Below, one piece after another: positions 23,000-34,243 of a DNA stretch of 64,000 nucleotides. The stretch spans positions 248,001-312,000 of the forward strand of contig JAGTJL010000006.1 in NCBI GenBank assembly GCA_020746875.1, in the 5' to 3' direction. This stretch comes from Rhexocercosporidium sp. MPI-PUGE-AT-0058. Taxonomy: Eukaryota; Ascomycota; Leotiomycetes; Helotiales. The position numbers and the translations under genes were made by a program. Positions within the stretch are counted from its first letter, which is position 1. Every line of letters begins with the position of its first letter. The notes under the pieces are model-generated. The model saw nothing but the letters and a program-made list of their open reading frames with translations, made no database searches and was not told the DNA's origin.

Positions 23000-25249
23000 T
23001 GGTCGCAGAAGAGGATGCAATTAGGAAAGCGATGCTGTGCATTGCGCTTGTGTACATTTCTTTGTGCTCTAATGAATGAATATAGACATATGTTCCCAAC
23101 TTCCCGCCTATGTCTCGTATCTTGGAGTGAATGCTAGCACACTCGTGGACGTGAATTTGTGTTCGGTGTTTCAATTGGTCTGATTCCAGAACTCTGGCTC
23201 TGGGGTAAGAACAGCGAGGTCATTTTTGATGGCTCTGAAAGACTCCATAGGCACGAAATCAGCTAAGCGAGCCCCTTTCTTCTCGCTTCCGTAATCCGCA
23301 TATCATATGTTCCATGCTGTGAGTGGGTATCAACACAAATTGCTTCGCTACATACATCTATAATCTAAATGCTATTTGGAAGTTGTGCCTATTCCATATT
23401 TTTGTTTTGAGATCTGGTCCATGCAGAAAGTAAAGTCTAGCAAGCACGACCCCTGCGTGTGTCTCAAGTCCGACCATGACTCAGACTGCGAACTTTATAT
23501 GTTTCGAGGTATGGGAGAGGCTTCTGGCTGTGAGATCCAAGCTCAAGTAAAGGGGTGGGGGCTTCTGGGTTCACAATTGCATGATGCTTGAGAGGACGAC
23601 TGTGCATCAAGGAGTCAATTGTATGACAAGCTTGTGACGCCGAAGATAGCATGATTCTCATGGCCAGTGCGATTCCGGTTCTGTCAAAAGAACAAAGGAG
23701 TTTTTACGACCCAGGAGGTTTGATGAAGATCATAAGATGAACTACGAGTCTTAGTTACCACCCCGAGTCTTGGAGATATCAACCCATTACAGCGAACAAG
23801 AATTGTCGATCTCTTGGCTATCACTTGGAGCTATGCATTAATGGGACGAAGATTAACGATGCACGAGATGTATAACCATAATGAAATCCTCAATACTGGA
23901 AGTCTGATTGATCGAGGGCGGCGAAAACCGCCTTTTGTAAAATTCACGGTGGATTTCTTGAGCGAGAGTGATTTCCAGCCGAAGATGTGGGGGTTTCGAC
24001 ATCGGTTAGTAACACAGCGTTAGGTTCTAGCTTCGCAACATTCGATATGGAGTGCTAGCATATTGGCTATGAATTTGCATGAATAGATACTAAGTAAAAC
24101 GGATACGTTCTGAGAAATTGTTTCTAAGAAGGTGGAGCCGAGTCAACGCCCCGGCATGAGCATGTTTCTGTACCCCAAATTCTGCCTCTTGACAGGTACG
24201 AGGAGTCTAGTTTGAATTTGACTTGGCACTTCCACCACGAATCAAAGCCATTGATATTGTGTGCTGCCCTGTGGGACATTACTATTATAGCACCAAATCT
24301 AGCCTGAAAAGGCTTGTGTTGTCTTAATGGAGCTCGTCGTTATAGTTCAGTAAGGCATGAATGGCTGAAAACTCTCTATCGTCGTGGATGTTTCAATTGC
24401 TCTTTCCGATGGCCCTTGGTCTTGGCATCCCAAGTCAGCCCCGATTGATTCAAGAACCAGGCCCTCCCTGGAAGCGTATTCATCAATCCCATACATTCTT
24501 CGGTCCCAAATAATTCGCAACCCCTCTTAAAGTCTTATTTCTTTTTCCTCGTTAATCTTTAGAGCTCTATTTATCGAATCAACAGTCTCGAATCGACCCA
24601 AGTCGGCCTTTTTAGCAAGCACAAAGCTCGGAATGAAATTTTCTCCCGCCGTGTCTGCGTCTCATGCGCTGGTCGTCCCAGAGATATGGTTGAAGATAAG
24701 ACTGCCAATGTAATCTAAACATATGGGATGTTTTATGTGGAGACCAAAATCATCTGCCTCTTAATCCTGTGGCTTGCGCAAACAACCGATTTGTGATCCG
24801 CTTGACTGCCAAAGCAGGTAGAGGTTTCCGCCAAGATCTCTTTAATAACTCATGAAACAAAAAACTGATTGACTGTAGTGCTTTTAACGCAGAAACTTCC
24901 CAGTGTGTTTAGGTTAAGGGTATCCGCTGAGTCTGCCATGGCTATGTTGAGAAACCATTCAAATCTATCAACATGTCTTGGCTCATGGATATGCAGAGCG
25001 TTCTGAAGAAACCTTACAGAAATAGATTTTAGGGGAAGTAAATATCCAGAAGCTGAGTACAGATAGATATATGAATCCCGTCATGAACATCAAAATCTAT
25101 AATCACCATCATCCGCACATTCATTTGACAGTCCCACCGTCTTGTCTATCTCACTCTTTTCCTGCGAGATCTTCTTCGCTTTGTTTTGACTTGTTATCAT
25201 TTCTATCAAACACATCTCCGTCTTCCAATAACAATTCTACTCAGCAATT
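23000..25249. other. Intergenic, no gene seen
   Basis: This lies between two plus-strand secreted-protein genes. The open frames are short on both strands, with no domain or splice continuity. The last 200 bp hold A/T-rich TATA-like elements and a pyrimidine-rich leader in front of the carbonic anhydrase gene. Confidence 0.55.
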
Positions 25250-26180
25250 ATGTTCCGCACACTCGTCAGTCTTGTGGCTCTCGGAAGCGTCCTTGGTTGC
25301 CCCGAGCACACTCCAGAAGCTGCCCTCAGAAAGCGCGCTGATGAAAATGCCGATGAACATCCTCTCGGTGCAACATGGTCATTCGCCAATCAAGCCGCAT
25401 GGTCTACAAGTGAACATTTCCTCCCACACAATTTTAGAACCCGTCTAATCTCACATCAGTCAATTCCATTTGCTCCACCGGCACGATGCAGTCACCGATC
25501 AACTTAAGTGGCGCTTTCTCCAAAGTGTATGCTCCGACCTTCAAATACAGCGTTCCTGCTCTGGGTGCCCTCTCGAACTGGGGATATGGACCTTCCTATA
25601 CTCTCAATGGGACAAGTGGTGCGCCGACTTTCACAACGAGTGGAACTGAATACTTTTTGCTCGGATTTGTAAGTTCTTTCGTCACCGTTTTTGTGCATGC
25701 GTCAACAAGAATTTTCCTTGCTTTCATATCCACCCACTCACACGGCAACAGCACACTCATACGCCATCTGACCACACCATCAACAATAAATCTGCTCCTG
25801 CCGAGCTACATCTCGTCCACGGAGATGCTACTGGCGCGCCGAAGGGTGTGCTAGGCTTTCCGCTGTCGGTCGGCGCCAAATCAGCCTTTTTCGCCCAGAT
25901 TCTTGGGCCCGAAGGTGCTCCTAACACAACGTCCAAACTACTCCTTGACAATCATCAGATGGACATGAGCTTGGCGGTAAAGGAGGGTGGCAACTTCAAG
26001 AGCTACTGGACATACAAGGGAAGCTTGACTACACCTCCCTGTACTGAGGGCAAGAGGTGGTGGGTCAGCGGGAAGAGCTTGACAGTCAGTCAAGCTCAGA
26101 TGGATGAGTTGATGTCGATCAGTGAGGATAGTGCTAGGGCGGTGCAGAAGATTCAGGCTCATGATGTTGGAAAATTATAA
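25250..26180 (+). CDS. Secreted alpha-class carbonic anhydrase
   Basis: Three exons (25250-25409, 25460-25668, 25752-26180) give 265 residues. The protein should catalyse reversible hydration of CO2 to bicarbonate, probably outside the cell. A signal peptide of about 16 residues is followed by a Lys-Arg site (ALRKR) that a Kex2-like protease could cut. Alpha-CA signatures are clear: a WSFANQAAW start, CSTGTMQSPINL, the zinc ligands in HTHTPSDH (first two His) and ELHLVH (third His), and the C-terminal SLTTPPCTEG. The two conserved cysteines (in NSICST and PPCTEG) would form the family's usual disulfide. The zinc-ligand histidines begin exactly at the third exon, which fixes the second acceptor. 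Confidence 0.93.
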
Positions 26181-26593
26181 AGCGACTTCAGGGAAGGAGT
26201 GAGGAGTAACCGGATGAAGATTTTTGTATTTTAGACCCACAATGCACTCCTTTAGTCTTCATGGCCACTTTCTCTCGAAGCCTCGCTTAGTGAAATACAA
26301 CAAAAGGGGGCACAACACATGAGCATGTATCGACCGGACTATGGCACAGTCTTCAGTTGGAAATCTTGGAAGAGAGTCTTGCAAAACGTCTACACATTTA
26401 CGCTGTAAACAAAAATTGTCCGGCATCGGAAAACTCGGTAGTTTGGAGCTCACGTGATGCAGTAGCCCCGAGGATAGGACGCTTGCGAGGTTTGACCTAC
26501 ATCCCCGAACTTGTCGAGGTGCATCTGCATCAGAACGAGGTAAATTCAGAGTATAGTTAAGACAAGCCACGTACTCTAGTTACACTTGCATGC
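26181..26593. other. Intergenic
   Basis: A short spacer between the carbonic anhydrase and the downstream regulator, transcribed in the same direction. I see no gene in it. Confidence 0.5.
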
Positions 26594-29042
26594 ATGATGT
26601 CTTCAAGAATAACGAGACGAGGAGCACCCAGTTCCAAGGCTGCTGACTCGAAAGCGAAGGGGGGTAGTCGCCGACAAGTCCGCACTGATCGGCCTCTCAC
26701 GTGTACCAACTGTCGAACACGTAAGGTAAGATCCTAATATTCAGTCAACTGCCAAGACCATACGGATACTAACTCGCATTAGACAAGATGTGACGGTACC
26801 CAGCCTGTAAGTCCCTGGGAAATGACTTTTCTGCTGGAAATGTGTTGCTAAGTTGTTACTTTCAACAGGGTTGCAAAACTTGTGAAGTGTATAATGATCA
26901 TTGTCACTATGAGAAATCTCCCCCGATGTCGCAGATTCTGGCGATGGCCACGCGACTTCAAGAAGTTGAGGCTGAATTGGCTGAGCTCAAGAATGGAAAT
27001 CGTTCTCCTGGCCAGAATGCCATCAACTTGGAGGGACAGTCAATCTTGTCCGTCTCCGACGCTTCTTACGAAAGACAGCCACGCGAAGCCACTTCTCAAC
27101 GTCAGATACCACAGCAGCCTGCCAAAGCCGGTTTAGACGGGCATATCCAATACAATGGATCAGAAACACTACCAACGGACTTCAGCCTTGATAAGAATGG
27201 CAAGGTCAGTCTGGAGTATTCCAATTTTCTCACTGGCTAATCGACTGAAGTTATGCTACTATGGTCCGACTTCTGCAGTACACCAACCGCCAGATGCAAG
27301 ATCAATTGCAAGCCCTGGCAGTGAAAATGTGGTAACTCCTTCGAAAGTTCAACTTCGCTCACTCCTAGCTCCTTATAGTGCGGACTTATTGGCGTGGGAA
27401 AGTTTTGCACTTGAAAGTGCAGCCATTCAGAACAGCATACCCAAAGAAACTGTTCAGAAATTGCTACATATACACTGGTGCTGGATAGCTCCCATGTTCA
27501 TGTGGGTTTACAAGCCAGCGTTTTTGAGTAAGTGACACTACACAAAGACCATATTTCGACGTCAGGAAATTGACGGAACCAGGGGATATGTCTACGGGTG
27601 GACAATACTACAGCAACTTCCTCTTCATGATACTATGTACACATTCAGCGAGATTTCAGGAAGGCAACATCGACGAGATGCTCATGCCTCGGGTCCGATT
27701 GATGATAGGAAGTGAAATCGACGGTCCGAGCTCAATCCCAACTGTCCAAGGCCTGCTACAGCTCAGCGCTCGACAGTTCGCTCTAGGGTTAGTCTCTCAG
27801 GCGTGGCTTTACAGTGGAATGGCATTCCGAATGGTGATTGATATGGGATTACATCATAACAATAGGAAATTATTGGACGTAAGTGGTCTGACGGCAGAGG
27901 ATATAGAAATCCGTCGGAGACTGTACTGGAGCTGTTACTTTTGGGATAAGTGAGTGGCCCCTCTGATTTGGGAAAGACGATGCTGACAGTTTACGATTTA
28001 TCCAGAGCAATTAGTCTGTATCTTGGGCGAATACCCACCCTGACAGACACGCCCTCTGAAAATCCTCCGGAATTTCGTAAGTGATGTGACGATCCTGATA
28101 CACAAGCATAAATCTAATCGTCAAAGTCGACGACGCTGCAGAGAATGATCTATGGACGCCACAATATGGACCGGATGTGACGTTCACAGTGCTGTCACCC
28201 AATCAGTACCCCGCTATGAAATCACACGCAATTTCCTGCTTCGAAAATTCTTGCAGACTAGCCATTATAATATCTGATGTCATTTTGCGATTCTATTCCC
28301 GCAGAGCACCAGAAGATGTTGAAGGTTCTTTGCGCAATCTGAAAGAAAGACTGGAGGATTGGAGAGCTCGATCTCCTCGTCACTTGGTGCTCAACCCGGC
28401 CTCATTACCAGCAATTTGCTGTCCGCCACATATCTTGACCCAGAAGTAAGCTCACTACAGTATGTTGAAGGTGAGAGTTGAGCTGACTAGATGTATAGTC
28501 TGTTGTATTACACCACGGTGATTCTTCTCCATCGCCCAACAGGCGATCAAATTGCTTGCCGGAACGCAGCCAACAGTATCGAGAAATTACTCCTCTTGCT
28601 CGAAGGAACCTTCGGTTTCACGAGAATCACATATTTGATAGCATACTGCATCTACACAGGCGCATCAGCCATGCTACAGGGTGTCAAATCAGGCGATTCG
28701 GAAGCCAGCACCCGCATGGAGACATTCCTACGAGCACTCAACACAGGCGTCCAATCCTGTCCAATTCTACAGCGAAGTCTTGACATCATAAACGCAAGCA
28801 TGAACATACCTATCCCCATTCCAGAAGCACAGTCAGCACCAAGAGGCAGTAGCATAGACGTGGGATCCGATCCAGCGTTTGGGGATTTCTTGCCTGCGTT
28901 CCCGTACACATACAACCAGAACCAGATGGAGTTCTCGAGCCAGGAACAATTTGGACACATGGATCTCGATTCCATGTTGATGCTAGATTGCTTTCCGGAG
29001 AACAATATCGATGCTACTGGCACTGCATGGTATGGGAGCTAA
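26594..29042 (+). CDS. Zn2Cys6 transcription factor, nirA-like
   Basis: Eight exons (26594-26725, 26783-26806, 26869-27204, 27251-27527, 27583-27949, 28006-28076, 28127-28445, 28499-29042) give 689 residues. The zinc cluster is split over three exons: CTNCRTRK, TRCDGTQP (an eight-codon micro-exon) and GCKTCEVYNDHCHY, which together supply the six cysteines. A short coiled coil follows (ATRLQEVEAELAELKN). The Fungal_trans region includes LRDMSTGGQYYSNFLFMILC, RRRLYWSCYFWDK and LYLGRIPTL, the pattern of regulators related to nitrate activator nirA. It acts in the nucleus as a DNA-binding regulator. The reading frame is intact, unlike the two catabolic genes just downstream that it may once have controlled; that link is inferred from proximity. 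The next in-frame ATG, at 26597, is equally possible as the start. Confidence 0.88.
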
Positions 29043-29190
29043 GAGCATGGAGATTATCACTAAATGGTAATTTGTTTGGGTAAGGACTCGTTTTGGCGTT
29101 TTGGAACCGTAACATTGTTACAAACGGAGTTGAAAATGAGCTACATTTAACATAATTAGGGAACATCAAGAATAATAATCAAGAGTCAAA

Positions 29191-30118
29191 CTACCACAAC
29201 TTTTTCGGATTCTCCACCCACAGCTTCCTCATCAAATCCTCCTCATAACCGGACCATCTTTTACATCTCTCGATAAAGTCCGACACCGAAACCTCCCGGT
29301 AATCCTGTACCTTTTTCCTATCACTACCAGGATTCATCTCCACGCCGCCCCTGTGCGGACAATCACTGGCTTAGACAACCTGGTTGGGCGCAATATTCAG
29401 GATGGTCCTCGCGTAGTCATCCAGATCCGGGAGGTGGCAAAGCGGTACACGCCACTCATCTTTACCCAGACATTACCATTGCGCAGGAGCTCTATAAACT
29501 CAGGATATCCGCGCTGCTGGTGTGCTAGTACGTCTTTCTATGGCCCGCCGAGATGGTCAATGACAACCTGTATGCCTAGATGAGGGATTTCGTCCGCGAG
29601 GAGTGGGATTTAATGTAGCGAGACATAGATCTGCAGCACCCAATTCAAAGGTCTGATTCTATCTGCATAGTTCCGCAATGTTTTGGTGAAGAAAGCTTTA
29701 TCTGGATTCTCGGATCGAGTCTTGAGATTCAGTCGTACGCCTCGCACGCCTGCGTCGTGCAGAGTCTTGAGTTCGGTGTCGGTAATGGTGTCGGGATCGA
29801 TGCATCCTACGCCTCGTCCTTGGCCGTTCAAACGTTAGAGTGCGTCAAGGAGGGAGCGATTGTCGGTGCTGTACACAGAAACGGCGACTAAACAGACGTG
29901 CTGAGCCTCGGTCCTGTTCTCAAATGTGAGGAGGTCTTCCAAAGTTGCTGTTTTAGGGCGGTATGGATGGTTAGGATGGAAGGGGAAGCGTGCCTGTTTG
30001 GTCTATTACTAGAAGTGTCTTTGGCTATAGGGGGTAAAATCATGCTCACTTCATCTACGACATGAACATGGCTGTCCCAAGCCCCTTCGGATAGTCGGAT
30101 ATCTTCAATAGTGCCCAT
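29191..30118 (-). pseudogene. Decayed amidohydrolase (Amidohydrolase_2 family)
   Basis: Homology runs from an ATG at 30118 (MGTIEDIRL, then the metal-binding WDSHVHV) to a terminal ENPKKLW stop at 29191. A plausible intron with a GTGAGC donor follows HVHVVDE. The body shows GRGVGCIDPDTI, AGVRGVRLNL, VVIDHLGGP and NVWVKMSGVYR, the TIM-barrel pattern of the Amidohydrolase_2 family that includes 2-pyrone-4,6-dicarboxylate hydrolase. Four in-frame stops interrupt it, at 29835, 29610, 29538 and 29371 (lowest base of each), and the frame shifts near 29430. After the shift, ASDCPHRGGVEMNPGSD matches the usual ASDWPH metal-site region with Trp changed to Cys. The gene cannot make a full protein. It is divergent from the ruined permease next to it. 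Confidence 0.85.
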
Positions 30119-30619
30119 GTCGTTTCTGCTGTTAGGTCTGGCTCGGTGCCTGCTTTTGCAACCGCAACAGCCAACGTGGGGAATTCGATATGGATGAAAA
30201 CACTTAACTAAACTATTCACAGCTTTCATGCACATCTTGGCATACAGAAAAAGGGGAAACCACAACACTTTGGCTGGTAATATCGCGGTTGGGCTCCCTC
30301 GGTGACTTGCCTCGGCCACTCGCCGGGCTGGCGTCCGGAGCTACCAGGACTATCTTGATAGCTTACGAACCTCAAAACCAGACCACATCCCATTACAGGT
30401 CCAGACAGAGGAGAACAACGCCATGGGGCTTAAACAAACACTCTTGGCGCGAAGTGGGGATTGAGTATCCGAGCTCTTGAAGTACTCGCATTCCTTCCTT
30501 GGGCTGTGCAGCATGTCTATGAATGCGATCGACGAGCCCATTTCGCATGAACATTACTTCTTCAGAACTTTGCGCTTCTACATCTGTCATCCTATTCTAT
30601 CAGATCTTCATTTTCCAAG
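30119..30619. other. Divergent intergenic region between two pseudogenes
   Basis: This is the presumed shared promoter of the amidohydrolase and permease pseudogenes. A 65-codon minus-strand frame (30393-30590) reads fairly protein-like, but I cannot connect it to either gene. Confidence 0.4.
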
Positions 30620-32456
30620 ATGGAAATCGATCCAAAGCAAACATTCGAACACGTCGAGGGGTCCCCAGATCTCGAGCCCGAAAACGAAAAAGGGCTCGGA
30701 CGAGTTGAGAACTATGATCTAGAATGGGTTGCTGCGCAAAAGAGATACCCTCGGAAGTTGGATCTGACTATCTTGCCCATGATATCTACGTTGTACTTCT
30801 TTGAGTATTTGGATCGAGGGAATATCGCTGTGAGTATTCTCTCAAGCTAAGAGGAAATGAAGGAGGAGTGCCGGAGAACAACTTGACTGATGAGATGTAC
30901 AGAACGCAAAGTTACTTGCTATTGACCGGGCCGCGATACGAAGTACAATGGTATCGGATCGGGGATGGAGAGACTTACTGCGACTCAGTGGCAGACTGTT
31001 GTCATGATTTTCTATGTTGGGCTTGTGTTGTGCTAGGTTCCTGGGACGATTGGGTATCGAGTGTTTCCTCCTTCAAAGGTCAGTACACTGGGCTAATTGC
31101 CCTTCAGATGCTTGAGGTATCTCTAATGCTGATTCATTAATAGTGAATTGCTTTCCGCGTCTGCGGCTAGTTTTCAGTCTGTCTGCTTCAGATATCGACT
31201 TTCAATGTCTCGGCTCTTTATGTGTGCCGAGTATTTCTGGGAGCTTTCGAGGGCTTATTCGGTACGGGTATCGTGTATTATGTCAGTCTGTGGTGTAAGC
31301 TGCTTTTCAAACCATCATAGTGAAAGATCGATCTAACGGGAATTCAATAGACCACCGTTCTGAAATGGGAGTTCGAATATTCTGGTTCTTGGGATCAACA
31401 ACCATCGCAGGGTGAGTGTTTCCTTTTCCCTCCCATGCAGTATCAGGACAAGCAACCACCAACAGATCAACTCCAGAGCATTTGGAGGTCTAATTGCATA
31501 CGGAGTCGGGCATATCAACAGCCACATCCAGCACTGGAAGCTCCTCTTCCTGATCGAGGGTCTCCCGGGCTTTGTCCTCGGCCTGATCTGTCTCTACTGG
31601 CTTCCAGATCGACCCCTGAAGAAATCTTGCTTCAAGGGAATTGATTAAGTGATCGCAGAAGCGAGATACCACAGCGAAGCCTTTGATAAAGCAGGCAAGA
31701 TCCAGAAGAAACATGTCATTATGACACTGACAGACTGGAGGTTGTATGCTCAGGCTGCGATTTACATCCCGACTGCCGCATTACTTGCTTCCATTTCTGG
31801 CTTTTTGCCGACCATTATCTCGAGTACGTTTGGGATTTCCTGCAGCTACTTATGGGAGAATGTTAGCTGACTGAAGATTCATAGATCTAGGATACACCGA
31901 GCCAACAAAAGCCAATCTCATGACTGTTCCTCCTTGCGCTTGTGCTTTTGTCCTCATATATCTCGTATCCTGGAACTCCGACCGTATGAAGGAGCGCGGC
32001 ATCCATCTCACCTGCCTTATGATCGTAGCAGCGATCGCGTATGCTCTTCTCGCAACACTCGATCAATCGCACCTCGGCAGCAAATACGCATGCATGTGCA
32101 TTGCCGTCGCCTGCGTATACGCGACTTACCCTCCGTCCCACGCATGGGCAGCCAACAACTTCGGTAACGAGACCAAACGTGCTATTGGGATGGGCTTGTA
32201 TACTGCCTTAGGCAACTGTGGTTCGATTGCTGGGACGTGGTTGTATCCTGCGCAAGATGCGCCAAGATTCCAGAACGGCCACTGGGTTGCGATGGGTCTT
32301 GCTCTTGCGACTGCTTGCTTGAGTCTCGGAAATAGCCTGTCGCTTGGGTGTATCAATAGAGACAGGGATAGGAAGTTTGGGAAGATTGAGGAGGGGGAGG
32401 TGGTTGATGTCACCGAGGAGGCTGATCGGAGTCCGAAGTTTCGGTTCATCACTTAG
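30620..32456 (+). pseudogene. Decayed Dal5-type MFS permease (anion:cation symporter family)
   Basis: The frame starts at 30620 (MEIDPKQTFEHVEG), and the first membrane motif YFFEYLDRGNIA precedes a good GTGAGT intron (30830-30902). After NAKLLAID the frame slips by one base near 30930, then continues with YNGIGSG and TATQWQTVVMIFYVGLVLC. Stops follow at 31034 (TAG), 31144 (TGA), 31168 (TAG) and 31646 (TAA). Between and after them the protein is easily recognised: VPGTIGYRVFPPSK, VCRVFLGAFEGLFGTGIVYY, GAFGGLIAYGVGHI, LLFLIEGLPGFVLGLICLY, and a long intact last exon ending at 32456. Splice sites are still good throughout. Members of this family import allantoate, nicotinate, pantothenate and similar organic anions. 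Here the gene is broken. Confidence 0.87.
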
Positions 32457-32902
32457 AGATTATGGAAATGGGTTCCAGTATACGATGATATAACATTATT
32501 AGAACTAGAACTATTTTCAATCTCAGGGTTGCCTGTGGTATGCCATCTTTGTTGTGGTTCAGGGGCTCGGTTGATTGTTTGGGCAGTGAGGCAGCCCCTG
32601 GATTAGCGACTGAACCTGGCTATGTCTGCAAAAATAGCACTGAAATGGCACTCGTTGCTTATGAAGATCTATTCATTGATGTACTTTGAACGACTTCATA
32701 GCCAAGTTAAACAATCTAGTTAGCCGAAACTGTAGTCGCGAGGCTGGAAAGGAGAGATGTTGCTCCTAGCCCCTGGGCTATTTCACCGTCCTATCACTCG
32801 AACACCCGGCACCCTACTAATCGTTTGTCCTCGTTCTTTCCACATGATGCTTGCTATATTACAGGCTGACATACCTACAATCCTACTGCTCTCAAAATCT
32901 GT
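32457..32902. other. Convergent 3' flanks
   Basis: This lies between the permease pseudogene and the methyltransferase gene, which point towards each other. Nothing else is seen. Confidence 0.5.
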
Positions 32903-34243
32903 TCACCACAAGACACTCCTTGGATCTTTCACATTGACAAACGTATACTAAATCTTCAGTCAGCATTTTCACTTACTCTGGCCCCTTCCCAAGACACCCC
33001 GAGAAGAAAGAATCAAACTCACCTCCGCCAATCTCGGCATCCTATCCGAGAGACCCAATGTAACAGCCAACAGATTTGGTTCCGTCCACGCTGGTCTAAC
33101 ACCCCTCTCCTCTAACGCCTCCCACCAATCCAGAAACTGCCCCAGAGTATGTGGTTCCGTGTTCTCGATCTCTGCCCCGAATAGATGGAGTTCCATCAGC
33201 ATCTGGCCTATAGGGAATGTTTGCTTAAGGGAGGCTGTATGCGAGAGGAGGGAGGTCATGGTTTCGAATTCTGCGAACTCGACGTCGATTTTGAGGATAT
33301 CGCTGTGAAGGACAGAAACGCCGTTAGCTTCTGCGTAGTTTCTTACTGCGAGGCCGGGATGGGAGAAGAAAGATAAGAAACATACATGTAGTTGTGTCCA
33401 TTCATCACCATGAGGTCCTGAACCGTGTAATACGGTGGTGTCTTTTCCTTATTCGTCGTTCCACTAATCCCGGCTTTCATAAAATGCGTTCGGCTCGCAT
33501 ATTCGTTCGTGATCGCCGGCCCAAAAGCATCGACCGAGAAGTCGTAACCCCATATCTCGCAATTGGTTCGTTCCAACATCTCTTGCTCTGTTACAAGTTA
33601 AAAATCAGTCACTGCGATAGCTCAGTACCTCTGGCGCCACGAAATGGAGAGGAAGGGAATAGAAAATTACCAAAACTCGACTCGTTCTGTACACCAAAGG
33701 AATAAACAACGCAAGGTCTTGCTTTCTTTTCATACCGACTCATTCCGCACACCCATTTCCCCCCGTCACCCATGCGACCTATTCTCTCCACCTCGTATGG
33801 ACAGTTCCATGATGCGGGCACGAGATCCCAGACTGAATACGGCATGCTGAAATAAGTTGGTCCATTTATTGCTGGGAAACTACAGTACAGACAAATAGAA
33901 TTCTGCGTCAGCGTGGGAGTTCTACATGGGGTGGAACAGATTGAATGACGCCAGCATTGAAATGCTGGTCTCGTCGGGGCAATTGATGAAGATGAAAAAA
34001 GTAAACTTACAAACCCATCTCCCCAAACTTCTCCCTAACCTCGTGTCTTTGCCTCACTGTTTTCATCCACAGCGCCTCACTCTTCGCCATGATACTCTTT
34101 ACGCTCCCTCTCGTAATGACACCCGATATGTTTGAGGACACTCCTGCGAGGCCATCGGGAGTGCCGAGATGTGTTATAAGGACGATGAGGAAGAATGCAG
34201 CGCTGGAGGAGAGGAATATCTGGAAGGTATTGAGTCGTATCAT
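32903..34243 (-). CDS. Membrane-anchored methyltransferase-domain protein (METTL24-like)
   Basis: Five exons (34011-34243, 33671-33846, 33386-33587, 33023-33302, 32903-32947) give 311 residues. Residues about 8-26 form a signal-anchor helix, so the rest probably faces the secretory lumen. The body matches the Methyltransf_22 family: SWNCPYEVERIGRMGDGGKWVC, VVYSFGVQNESSFE, WGYDFSVDAFGP and NYIDILKIDVEFAEFE. The last is the acidic S-adenosylmethionine-fold strand shared with FkbM-type enzymes. The substrate is unknown. The first intron is long for this window (164 nt, 33847-34010), and the last exon codes only 14 residues, but all phases agree. Both neighbours are unrelated. Confidence 0.83.

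Noticed and set aside
30393..30590. Minus-strand frame between the two pseudogenes, thought to be an extra amidohydrolase exon
   Set aside because: Composition is protein-like, but it does not resemble the hydrolase N-terminus and no splice joins it to the 30118 start.
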